DNA of 30,584 nucleotides from DATLYT01 sp035574455 (GTDB lineage Bacteria > Bacteroidota > Ignavibacteria > UBA10030), in the NCBI GenBank assembly GCA_035574455.1, contig DATLYT010000098.1, positions 1 through 30,584 of the forward strand. Reading direction: 5' to 3'. Shown one piece after another: positions 23,548-30,584 of this stretch. The notes below the pieces were generated by a model, which was not told where the DNA came from, did no database searches, and saw only the letters and a list, made by a program, of their open reading frames with translations. A program made the translations under genes and the position numbers. Each line of letters opens with the position of its first letter. The first letter of the stretch is position 1.

Positions 23548-25053
23548 ATGACCTCGTTTGAAGAGTTCAAGCAATATTCTTCGGGTGGAAATGTCGTTCC
23601 GGTGTTTGAACGACTGCTGGCAGATACCGAGACCCCCGTTTCAGTCTATTTGAAGATCAAGGACGCAAGCCCATACTCTTTTTTGTTGGAGAGCGTCGAG
23701 GGAGGGGAGAAGATTGGTCGCTACTCGTTTATCGGTTTCAATCCGTTCATGAAGGTCAGTATACAGAGCAAGACGTTCTCGATAGAAACGTTTCACGACG
23801 ATGTAAAAGTCCTTCCATCACTCGTCAATCCTACGGATCATCCGCTTGAGGCCTTGAAGAAAATCTTTGCTCACGTCAAGACCGTACGAGTGCCGGGGTT
23901 GCCCCGATTTTCTTGTGGCGCGGTGGGATATTTTGGGTATGAGACTGTTCAACTTGTAGAGGATATTCCCACAGGAACAAAGGACGAACTTGGGATACCG
24001 GATGCTATTCTCATGTTCTTCGATGTTGTTCTCGTGTTCGACAATATAAAGCATGAGCTTGTTCTTGTTTCCAACGCGTATCTGAGTGGGACAGAGCGCT
24101 CCGATACGGTGTTGCATGAGGAATACAGAAAGGCAGCAGAGGAAATCATTAAGCTGAAAGTGTTGCTCGGCCAGCCCGTCAAAGAAGTTTCCGGCGTTTC
24201 CTCTGCGTATGGGCAGGTAGAGTATGCGACGAGTAAGCGAGAATTTTGTGAGAAGATAGAACGGTCGAAGAGCTACATCCTCGAAGGTGATATTTTTCAA
24301 GTTGTTCTTTCCCAGCGCCTGAAGCAGCGCGCACAACTCTTGCCGTTTGACCTCTATCGCACACTACGCGTCGTCAATCCTTCACCCTACATGTACTTTC
24401 TGCATCTGAAGGATTTTGCCATTGTCGGATCTTCGCCAGAAATGCTCGTTCGGGTGGAACAAGGCATCGTCGAGACTCGTCCCATTGCCGGCACCCGCCG
24501 CCGCGGATCAACAGAGGAGGAAGACAAGCGACTGGCGGATGAACTCCTCAACGACGAAAAAGAACGCGCCGAGCACCTAATGCTGGTCGATTTGGGCAGA
24601 AACGACCTCGGCAGGATTAGCGACTTTGGGACGGTGAAGGTCTCGGAATTCATGGCGGTCGAGACATTTTCACACGTCATGCATCTCGTCTCCAGTATCC
24701 GGGGTCAACTCCGTAAAGAGCTGACGCCTCTTGACGCTCTGTTCGCCTGTTTTCCCGCCGGGACACTCACCGGTGCACCGAAGATCCGCGCAATGGAAAT
24801 CATTGCCGAATTGGAGCCGGTGAAGCGTGGTGTCTACGGTGGAGCCATTGCCTATCTCGATTTCTCCGGTAACATGGATTCCTGTATCGCCATCCGCACG
24901 GTTGTTGTAAAGGACGGTACGCTCTATTTTCAAGCAGGCGCCGGCATCGTGCATGACTCTATACCCGAACGCGAGTACGAGGAAACATTGGAAAAGCTCG
25001 CGGCGAATTTGAAAGCGGTCGAGCTGGTCCCATCACTCCAGAACACACCATGA
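23548..25053 (+). CDS. trpE: Anthranilate synthase component I
   Basis: It makes anthranilate from chorismate in the first committed step of tryptophan synthesis. The 501-residue length fits TrpE. The tryptophan-binding segments are intact (LLES at 46-49 and NPSPYMYFL), which predicts feedback inhibition by tryptophan. The chorismate-binding core is seen in AGTRRRG, PAGTLTGAPKIRAMEII and GAGIVHDSIPEREY. The frame is open to an ATG at 23503 inside the thioesterase gene, but homology begins at 23548 (MTSFEEFKQYSSGGNVVPVF). It overlaps trpG by four bases (ATGA). No trp leader peptide or attenuator is visible. Confidence 0.95.
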   Translation: MTSFEEFKQYSSGGNVVPVFERLLADTETPVSVYLKIKDASPYSFLLESVEGGEKIGRYSFIGFNPFMKVSIQSKTFSIETFHDDVKVLPSLVNPTDHPLEALKKIFAHVKTVRVPGLPRFSCGAVGYFGYETVQLVEDIPTGTKDELGIPDAILMFFDVVLVFDNIKHELVLVSNAYLSGTERSDTVLHEEYRKAAEEIIKLKVLLGQPVKEVSGVSSAYGQVEYATSKREFCEKIERSKSYILEGDIFQVVLSQRLKQRAQLLPFDLYRTLRVVNPSPYMYFLHLKDFAIVGSSPEMLVRVEQGIVETRPIAGTRRRGSTEEEDKRLADELLNDEKERAEHLMLVDLGRNDLGRISDFGTVKVSEFMAVETFSHVMHLVSSIRGQLRKELTPLDALFACFPAGTLTGAPKIRAMEIIAELEPVKRGVYGGAIAYLDFSGNMDSCIAIRTVVVKDGTLYFQAGAGIVHDSIPEREYEETLEKLAANLKAVELVPSLQNTP

Positions 25054-25616
25054 TTCTCCTGATCGACAATTACGATTCGTTTACGTACAACCTCGTCCAG
25101 TACCTTGGAGAGTTCGGCGTGGAACAGACTGTTGTGAGGAACGACCGGATCACGGTGGATGAGGTGATCGAGATGAAGCCCGATGCCATTGTGATTTCGC
25201 CCGGACCGTGCACGCCGAAAGAAGCCGGTATTTCTGTCGAGTTGATTCGCCGACTCCACAAAGGTGTGCCGATCTTAGGAGTCTGCTTGGGTCATCAGGC
25301 GATAGGCGAGGCATTCGGTGGCATTGTCGTGAAAGCATCGAAAGTGATGCACGGGAAAACATCGCCGATCATTCACACCGGCGAAGGCATCTTCAAGAAT
25401 ATTGAGTCGCCCTTTACCGCTACACGCTACCACTCGCTGATTGTTGAGCGTGGGTCTTTACCCTCTGAGCTTCGTGTTACGGCGTGGACTGAGGACGGCA
25501 CCATCATGGGATTACAGCACCGCGAGTATCCCGTCTTCGGCGTGCAATTTCATCCGGAATCCATCGCTACCCAACACGGCAAGAAGCTCTTAAAAAACTT
25601 TCTTTCCGTGAGGTAA
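25050..25616 (+). CDS. trpG: Anthranilate synthase component II (glutamine amidotransferase)
   Basis: This 188-residue class I amidotransferase provides ammonia to TrpE. The catalytic triad is C79 in GVCLGHQAIGEAFGG and H168/E170 in FHPESIATQHG. The N-terminus ILLIDNYDSFTYNLVQYLGE is typical of TrpG/PabA, and such subunits can be shared with aminodeoxychorismate synthase. Pairing with trpE through an ATGA overlap supports TrpG. It is the last gene of the acyP operon. No trpD, C, F, B or A follows. Confidence 0.95.
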   Translation: MILLIDNYDSFTYNLVQYLGEFGVEQTVVRNDRITVDEVIEMKPDAIVISPGPCTPKEAGISVELIRRLHKGVPILGVCLGHQAIGEAFGGIVVKASKVMHGKTSPIIHTGEGIFKNIESPFTATRYHSLIVERGSLPSELRVTAWTEDGTIMGLQHREYPVFGVQFHPESIATQHGKKLLKNFLSVR

Positions 25617-25643
25617 TCACCTAAAAATTAACCGATTATAGGC

Positions 25644-25672
25644 TTGCTTCTCGATGAGAGAAGCTGTATATT
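25644..25672 (+). promoter_or_regulatory. Sigma70-like promoter for rimP-nusA-infB
   Basis: TTGCTT (25644-25649) and TATATT (25667-25672) are separated by exactly 17 bases. Transcription would start near 25679, about 52 bases before rimP. This is the best promoter match in the window. Confidence 0.65.
25646..25664 (+). repeat. Perfect inverted repeat inside the rimP promoter
   Basis: GCTTCTC (25646-25652) and GAGAAGC (25658-25664) flank GATGA. The dyad covers the -35 box and the spacer, where an operator would act. It lies upstream of the predicted start, so it is not part of the RNA from that promoter, although it could form a hairpin in read-through RNA from trpG. Confidence 0.55.
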
Positions 25673-25688
25673 AAAAGTGCCTCAGTTG

Positions 25689-25716
25689 ATAGCCCGCCGT
25701 TCGGGCTATTTTTTTT
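25689..25716 (+). terminator. Rho-independent terminator in the rimP leader
   Basis: ATAGCCCG (25689-25696) pairs with CGGGCTAT (25702-25709) around a five-base loop, with a run of eight T (25709-25716). It terminates trpG read-through, and because the promoter at 25644-25672 lies upstream, it is also inside the 5' leader of rimP. It could act as an attenuator. Confidence 0.88.
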
Positions 25717-25730
25717 GATGCAAGAGAAAT

Positions 25731-26186
25731 ATGCTTGAATATAAACGAAAAGTGGAAGAGTTGGTGGAGCCGGTGTTAGGAAGACACGACGCCTTTCTGG
25801 TTGATCTGCAGGTTCGCAACGACCGCGGGGGTAAGATGGTGCAGCTCTTCATCGATACTGACCGAGGCATCACCATCGAACAGTGTGCCGAGATTAGCCG
25901 TGATCTTTCGAGGGTCTTCGATGATGAACAGCTTTTCGACGGCAACTATCAACTCGAAGTCTCCTCGCCGGGCATTGACAGGCCGCTGAGACTTCTGAGA
26001 CAGTATCATAAGAATATCGGTCGGCGATTCCGGGTCAAGTTCACCGGCGATCCTGAGCCGAACTTCATGACGGCAACACTCGTTGCAGTGGTCGATGACC
26101 TGCTTACCTTTCAGCCCGAAAAGGGAGAAGCGATTACGTTGCCGTTTGACAGAATCCTGGAATCGAAAGAAGAGCTTCCGTGGTAA
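25731..26186 (+). CDS. rimP: Ribosome maturation factor RimP
   Basis: This 151-residue protein helps 30S subunit assembly. The N-terminal alpha/beta domain has the family segment VQLFIDTDRGITIEQCAEISRDLSRVFD, followed by YQLEVSSPGIDRPL, the RimP signature, and a C-terminal SH3-like barrel (VKFTGDPEPNFMTATL). It heads the rimP-nusA-infB-rbfA order conserved across bacteria. Only a weak Shine-Dalgarno (AAGAGA) precedes the ATG. Confidence 0.95.
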   Translation: MLEYKRKVEELVEPVLGRHDAFLVDLQVRNDRGGKMVQLFIDTDRGITIEQCAEISRDLSRVFDDEQLFDGNYQLEVSSPGIDRPLRLLRQYHKNIGRRFRVKFTGDPEPNFMTATLVAVVDDLLTFQPEKGEAITLPFDRILESKEELPW

Positions 26187-26225
26187 GCACGATGATAGGA
26201 AGAGATCTATTTTTGGAGGAATGAG

Positions 26226-27653
26226 ATGAATCACGAAATTGTCGAATCATTTGCCCAGATGGTTCGCGAAAAAGGGATTGATAAGGATATCCTCGTAGGG
26301 ATAGTTGAGGATATCTTCGGCATGATGGTCCGAAAAAAATATGGCCCGCATGCGAAGTTCGACGTCGTCGTCAACATGGATAAAGGCGATATCGAAATTT
26401 ATCTCGAGAAAGAAGTTGTGGAAGAGGTAGTCGATCCCGTCACACAAATCGACAAAAAAGAGGCTGAGCGTCGCACCGGTGAACCGATGGAGGTGGGTGA
26501 AGAGTATGTTGAGATTGTTCCCATGGCAAGTTTTGGAAGACGACTTGTCATCAGTGCGAAGCAAAATCTCAACCAGCGCATCAAAGAGATCGAGCGAGAA
26601 TCGATTTTTAACGAGTACAGCAATTCTATCGGTGAAATCGTTGTTGGTGAGATCTATCAGATCCGCAAAGGCAAGGGTGAAATCCTTGTCCTCCACAACA
26701 AGAATGAGTTAATTCTTCCGCGCAGCGAGCAGATTTACAAAGAACGCTATAAGAAGGGTGATACCATCCGTGCCGTCGTCAAGGAAGTACGGAAGGTCGG
26801 CGGGAATCCTGTTGTGATCATTTCTCGCGCAGACCCGCAATTCCTTATGCGGTTGTTTGAGATCGAAATCCCGGAAATCTATGACGGCATCATTGAAATC
26901 AAGCGCATTGCTCGAGAGCCGGGTGATCGCGCAAAAGTGGCCGTAATTTCCCATGACGACCGGATCGACGCCGTTGGTGCTTGCGTTGGGATGAAGGGCG
27001 TTCGCATCCATGCTATCGTCCGCGAATTGAATAATGAGAACATTGATGTAATCAACTACTCCGACGATCCGGTTCAGTTTATCACCAAGGCGCTTTCGCC
27101 TGCCAAGTTGAAAGATGTTCAGGTCGATGTTGAGCAGAAGAAAGCAGTGGTCACGGTTGCAGCTGACCAGGTTTCGCTGGCGATCGGTAAGAACGGACAG
27201 AACGTCCGTCTTGCTTCCAAGTTGACGGGCTACGACATCCAACTGGTAAAAGAGGGTGGTGAAGAAGAGTACGATATGGATCTCTCCGAGTTTCGCGAAG
27301 AGCTTGGCGACCTTCTCTTCCACAAGTTCTTTGATGACGGTTACGAAACTGCCCGCGACATCATTGAGGCCCCGCGTGAGGAAATCATCAATGCGATCGG
27401 CATTGAGCCGGAGAAGCTCGATGAAATCGTTACCATGCTCAAGAAGGGTCTCGAAGAAGCGGAGGTCGAAGAGGAAGAGCTTGTCGGGATCACCGCAACT
27501 CCAGCAAAGAAATCGGAGGCGACGGAGACCGCCGCTGAAGGACTTCGCCCTGAGACGCCGTCCGAAGGATCGAATGGCGAGCCTCAACCTTCACCCGAGA
27601 CATCTACCGAGCAAGCCGCTGACGAACCGAAGGATTCATCGCCGAGCAGCTAA
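26226..27653 (+). CDS. nusA: Transcription termination/antitermination factor NusA
   Basis: NusA binds RNA polymerase and modulates pausing, termination and antitermination. The 475-residue protein has the N-terminal polymerase-binding domain (about 1-125), an S1 domain (about 130-200, GEIVVGEIYQIRKGKGEIL), two KH domains (about 205-345; VGMKGVRIHAIVREL and IGKNGQNVRLASKLTGYDI), a short helix-hairpin-helix-like segment (about 370-415), then an acidic, Pro/Ser/Thr/Glu-rich tail of about 55 residues. The tail is low-complexity and of unknown role. A strong GGAGGA Shine-Dalgarno selects the ATG at 26226; an ATG at 26221 runs into a stop. Confidence 0.96.
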   Translation: MNHEIVESFAQMVREKGIDKDILVGIVEDIFGMMVRKKYGPHAKFDVVVNMDKGDIEIYLEKEVVEEVVDPVTQIDKKEAERRTGEPMEVGEEYVEIVPMASFGRRLVISAKQNLNQRIKEIERESIFNEYSNSIGEIVVGEIYQIRKGKGEILVLHNKNELILPRSEQIYKERYKKGDTIRAVVKEVRKVGGNPVVIISRADPQFLMRLFEIEIPEIYDGIIEIKRIAREPGDRAKVAVISHDDRIDAVGACVGMKGVRIHAIVRELNNENIDVINYSDDPVQFITKALSPAKLKDVQVDVEQKKAVVTVAADQVSLAIGKNGQNVRLASKLTGYDIQLVKEGGEEEYDMDLSEFREELGDLLFHKFFDDGYETARDIIEAPREEIINAIGIEPEKLDEIVTMLKKGLEEAEVEEEELVGITATPAKKSEATETAAEGLRPETPSEGSNGEPQPSPETSTEQAADEPKDSSPSS

Positions 27654-27688
27654 CGGCAAGCACTGAACGAAGGAACGGAATAGCTGGA

Positions 27689-30304
27689 ATGGCAGAAACA
27701 GCAAAAAAAATAAAGATCTATAAGCTGGCAACGGAGCTGAACCTCTCCAGCGAGACGATCATCGAATTCCTCAAGAAGAAGGGGTTCGAGGTCAAGAGTC
27801 ACATGTCGATCGTCTCCGATGACATGATGAAGGCAATCATGTCGCATTTTAAAAAGGAGAAGGACGTCGCCGAACGCCACCAGCGGAAGGTTCAGGAGTT
27901 CCGTACTGCACGCAAGAAGGAGCCTGCGGAAAAGGTCGAGAAGAAAGAGCCGAAGGAAGAAATTCCGTCGAAAAAGGTTGAAGTTGTTGCTGCGGTCGAG
28001 GAAGTTGTGCCCGCCTCCGTTCCGGTAGAATCTGCTCCGGCGGTCGAAGCTCCCACAGAAGTTGTCGAACCGCCGATCACTCAAGCAGAACCCGAGACCG
28101 TTTCTGAAGTCGAGGAGGTACAAAAGCAACCCGAGAAGAAGATCGCTGCACGCGAGAGAGCTCCTCAAACACCCCTGGAAGCAGCAGCAGCACGTGCGCC
28201 ACGGGGCCTTACGATCAAAGGCAAAATTGACCTGAGTGTGCAACCGGCAGTATCGGAGGAAACAGCAGACGCAGAGGAAAAGAAGAAGAAAAAGAAGAAA
28301 AAGAAACTTCGGGAGGAGGTCAAGAAGGGGGCAGAGGTACCGGTCGTTGAGGAAGACCTCAAAACAAAAGCTCGGAAAAAGAAGAAAATCCGTCACACGG
28401 AAGTCGATGAGCTTGAAGTCGAGAAGGCGATTCGAGAGACACTTGCCGAGATGGACGATTCAACTGTCAGCCAGCGGGCGGCTTTCAGGAAAAAGAAGAA
28501 GCGTGAACGTGAGGAAGAAGAACAACGGTTGCTGGAAGAACGCGAACGCCTCAAGACACATGTCCGCGTAACAGAATTTGTGACAGTAGGTGAACTGGCG
28601 AACCTGATGCGCGTGTCGGTTGCAGAGGTGATTCAGAAAATCATGGGACTGGGGATTATGGCGTCCATCAACCAACGACTCGATAAAGATACGATACAGT
28701 TGGTTGCGGACGAGTTTGGGTACCAGGTCGACTTTGAGGAAGAGTTTACGGATGAAGTATTGCAGGACAAGGAAGACCCTGAAACATCGTTGCAACCGCG
28801 CCCTCCAGTGGTGACGATCATGGGCCACGTCGACCATGGAAAAACCTCACTGTTAGATTACATCCGCACGGCTAATGTCGTTGCCGGGGAGGCGGGCGGG
28901 ATTACGCAACATATCGGCGCGTACGAAGTAACGCTCGACAATGGTAAACAAATCACCTTCCTTGATACTCCCGGTCACGAAGCCTTTACCGCTATGCGCG
29001 CGCGAGGTGCTCAGGTGACGGATATCGTCGTTCTTGTCGTCGCGGCAGATGACAGCGTGATGCCACAAACCGTTGAAGCCATCAGCCACGCCCAGGCCGC
29101 CGGAGTGCCGATGATCGTCGCAATCAATAAGATTGATAAACCGGAAGCCAACCCCGACCGCATTCGTCAGCAGCTTTCCGAAAAAGGGGTGTTGGTCGAA
29201 GAGTGGGGTGGAAAATACCAGTCAGTAGAAATCTCAGCCCGCACAGGAAAGAATGTTGACCTCCTCCTCGAAAAAATCCTCCTTGAGGCAGAAGTGCTCA
29301 ACCTGAGAGCCAATCCCAATCGACATGCGCGCGGCGTGGTCATCGAGGCACAGCTCGATAAAGGTAAGGGTATTGTTGCAACGGTGCTCGTGCAGAAGGG
29401 TACGTTGCGGATCGGCGACTCCTTTGTTAGCGGTATCTGGAGCGGTCGTGTGCGTGCCATGTTTGATGAGCGTGGCAATCGTGTCGAAGCCGCGAAGCCT
29501 TCGCAACCCGTGCAAGTCATCGGGTTTGACGGTATTCCCCAAGCCGGTGACACGTTTGTGGTACTGCCAAGCGAGCGGGAGGCGCGTGAGATTAGTTTGA
29601 AGCGTCAGCAGCTTAAACGCGAGCAGGATTTCCGTCAACGGCACATGGTTACCTTGGACGACCTCTCCAAGCAAATTCAGGAAGGCCAAGTCAAAGATCT
29701 TCCGATGATTGTGAAAGGCGACGTGGACGGTTCCGTCGAAGCGCTCTCCGACGCGTTAATGAAACTCTCGACTTCGGAAGTCAAGGTGCGCGTGATTCAC
29801 AAGGGGGTCGGCGGTATCTCTGAGTCTGATGTTTTGCTTGCCGCAGCGTCTCGAGCCGTCATCATCGGCTTTCACGTCCGGCCGAACCTCAACGCGCGTC
29901 GTCTTGCGGAGAAGGAAGAAGTTGAAATTCGCCTGTACAATATCATCTACGATGCGATTAACGATGTGAAGAATGCTCTTGAAGGTCTCCTTGCGCCCAC
30001 AGTAACAGAGGAAGTGACAGCAACCGTAGAAGTGCGCGAGACATTCAAGATACCCAAAGTCGGTATGATCGCTGGTTGCTATGTGAAAGACGGCACCATT
30101 GTTCGTAACAATAAGGTACGCTTAGTGAGGGATGGCATTGTAGTGTATGAGGGATCCATCGCGTCGCTCAAACGCTTCAAAGATGATGTCCGAGAAGTCG
30201 CGGAAGGATTTGAGTGCGGAATTGGACTCGAAGGTTTCAACGACATCAAGGTTGGGGACATCATTGAGTCGTATAAGATTGTTGAGACGAAGCGCAAATT
30301 ATAG
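27689..30304 (+). CDS. infB: Translation initiation factor IF-2
   Basis: IF2 brings fMet-tRNA to the 30S subunit in a GTP-dependent manner. The 871-residue protein has a first IF2-N domain (IKIYKLATELNLSSETIIEFL, about 8-60), a long charged linker (about 65-290, rich in Glu, Lys, Pro and Ala with a run of nine Lys), a second IF2-N domain (TVGELANLMRVSVAEVIQKI), then the G domain with G1 GHVDHGKT (about 378-385), G3 DTPGHEAF and G4 NKID. The C-terminal beta barrel and fMet-tRNA-binding domain II (FKIPKVGMIAGCYVKDG) are complete. It follows nusA by 35 bases and precedes rbfA by eight. Confidence 0.97.
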   Translation: MAETAKKIKIYKLATELNLSSETIIEFLKKKGFEVKSHMSIVSDDMMKAIMSHFKKEKDVAERHQRKVQEFRTARKKEPAEKVEKKEPKEEIPSKKVEVVAAVEEVVPASVPVESAPAVEAPTEVVEPPITQAEPETVSEVEEVQKQPEKKIAARERAPQTPLEAAAARAPRGLTIKGKIDLSVQPAVSEETADAEEKKKKKKKKKLREEVKKGAEVPVVEEDLKTKARKKKKIRHTEVDELEVEKAIRETLAEMDDSTVSQRAAFRKKKKREREEEEQRLLEERERLKTHVRVTEFVTVGELANLMRVSVAEVIQKIMGLGIMASINQRLDKDTIQLVADEFGYQVDFEEEFTDEVLQDKEDPETSLQPRPPVVTIMGHVDHGKTSLLDYIRTANVVAGEAGGITQHIGAYEVTLDNGKQITFLDTPGHEAFTAMRARGAQVTDIVVLVVAADDSVMPQTVEAISHAQAAGVPMIVAINKIDKPEANPDRIRQQLSEKGVLVEEWGGKYQSVEISARTGKNVDLLLEKILLEAEVLNLRANPNRHARGVVIEAQLDKGKGIVATVLVQKGTLRIGDSFVSGIWSGRVRAMFDERGNRVEAAKPSQPVQVIGFDGIPQAGDTFVVLPSEREAREISLKRQQLKREQDFRQRHMVTLDDLSKQIQEGQVKDLPMIVKGDVDGSVEALSDALMKLSTSEVKVRVIHKGVGGISESDVLLAAASRAVIIGFHVRPNLNARRLAEKEEVEIRLYNIIYDAINDVKNALEGLLAPTVTEEVTATVEVRETFKIPKVGMIAGCYVKDGTIVRNNKVRLVRDGIVVYEGSIASLKRFKDDVREVAEGFECGIGLEGFNDIKVGDIIESYKIVETKRKL

Positions 30305-30312
30305 GCTTGGTC

Positions 30313-30584
30313 ATGTCGGTACGGACAGAAAAAGTTGCTTCTCTCGTGAAACAGGAGCTGAGCGTTATTTTTCAGCGCAATTTCGGGATGAATGAGTTCG
30401 GATTTATGACGGTGACAGAAGTCCGCATGAGTCCCGACCTGAAAGTCGCGAAAGTATACATCAGCATTTTTGGCGATGAAGAGAGGAAGCAGAGGAGTAT
30501 GGACCTGCTCGAAGAGGAGAAGGGATTCATCCGAGCTGAGTTAGGGCACGCCGTTCGGCTGAAGTTTACGCCCTCGTTGATTTT
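30313..30584 (+). CDS. rbfA: Ribosome-binding factor A (partial, 3' end cut by window)
   Basis: About 90 residues of RbfA, a 30S maturation factor that binds 16S rRNA in late assembly. The N-terminus RTEKVASLVKQELSVIFQ, then GFMTVTEVRMSPDLKVAKVYIS and the later GFIRAELGHAVRLKFTPSL match the family's KH-like fold. The start is ATG at 30313 and the frame is open to the window end. The gene order after infB is the standard one. Confidence 0.93.
   Translation, partial: MSVRTEKVASLVKQELSVIFQRNFGMNEFGFMTVTEVRMSPDLKVAKVYISIFGDEERKQRSMDLLEEEKGFIRAELGHAVRLKFTPSLI

Noticed and set aside
26709..27587. Long open frame on the minus strand opposite nusA (292 codons)
   Set aside because: It is fully antisense to nusA, has no recognisable domain, and arises from codon bias of the real gene.
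27650..28396. Minus-strand open frame opposite infB (248 codons) rich in Leu, Phe and Arg
   Set aside because: It mirrors the Lys/Glu-rich IF2 linker; composition explains it, and no start or ribosome site supports it.
1..30584. CRISPR arrays, insertion sequences, prophage genes or rRNA
   Set aside because: No regularly spaced repeats, transposase or integrase domains, phage genes or rRNA segments were recognised on either strand.

Overview
The window is an ordinary-looking bacterial chromosome segment of about 50% GC with every gene on the + strand. A LolCDE lipoprotein exporter and apolipoprotein N-acyltransferase (Lnt) show a diderm, Gram-negative envelope. A DUF3098-like membrane protein, a two-gene AtuA-type pair and the general gene content fit the Bacteroidota/Chlorobi/Ignavibacteria side of the FCB group. 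That placement is inference, at low to moderate confidence. Several genes have normal Shine-Dalgarno sites and there are sigma70-like promoters, which argues against core Bacteroidia.

Layout. (1) 1-3496: tRNA-Arg(CCT), a structured leader, proS, and an aldehyde dehydrogenase. (2) 3515-4122: a DUF433/DUF5615 (VapB/VapC-like) toxin-antitoxin pair with its own promoter. (3) 4287-8093: dnaE and trxA, closed by two tandem stem-loops. (4) 8216-15944: a seven-gene operon, aspS, AtuA-like large and small genes, prfB (with the classical programmed +1 frameshift), two LolC/E permeases and lolD. (5) 15945-17636: a short promoter-hairpin-terminator unit, a DUF3098-like gene, tRNA-Lys(TTT), tRNA-Leu(GAG) and a periplasmic TPR protein. 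(6) 17637-18272: a carboxymuconolactone-decarboxylase-like protein. (7) 18269-25616: a nine-gene operon, acyP, ispF, dedA, PAP2 phosphatase, lnt, threonine aldolase, thioesterase, trpE and trpG. (8) 25644-30584: the conserved rimP-nusA-infB-rbfA operon with its own promoter and a terminator inside its leader. rbfA runs off the window end.

How the genes work together. Most are housekeeping: translation (tRNAs, ProS, AspRS, RF2, RimP, IF2, RbfA), transcription (NusA), replication (Pol III alpha) and envelope biogenesis. The ispF-dedA-PAP2-lnt run links isoprenoid precursor synthesis with proteins that plausibly recycle the undecaprenyl carrier, and with lipoprotein maturation. The lol genes then carry mature lipoproteins to the outer membrane. 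trpE and trpG supply anthranilate, but no other trp genes are present.

No stretch longer than 300 bases lacks a gene. I see no IS element, prophage, CRISPR array, rRNA or origin. I found no clearly new defence or mobile system. The points most worth a second look are the in-frame dedA-TGA-PAP2 junction, the terminator hairpins lying between promoter and gene, the orphan AtuA pair inside a translation/lipoprotein operon, and near-leaderless promoters.
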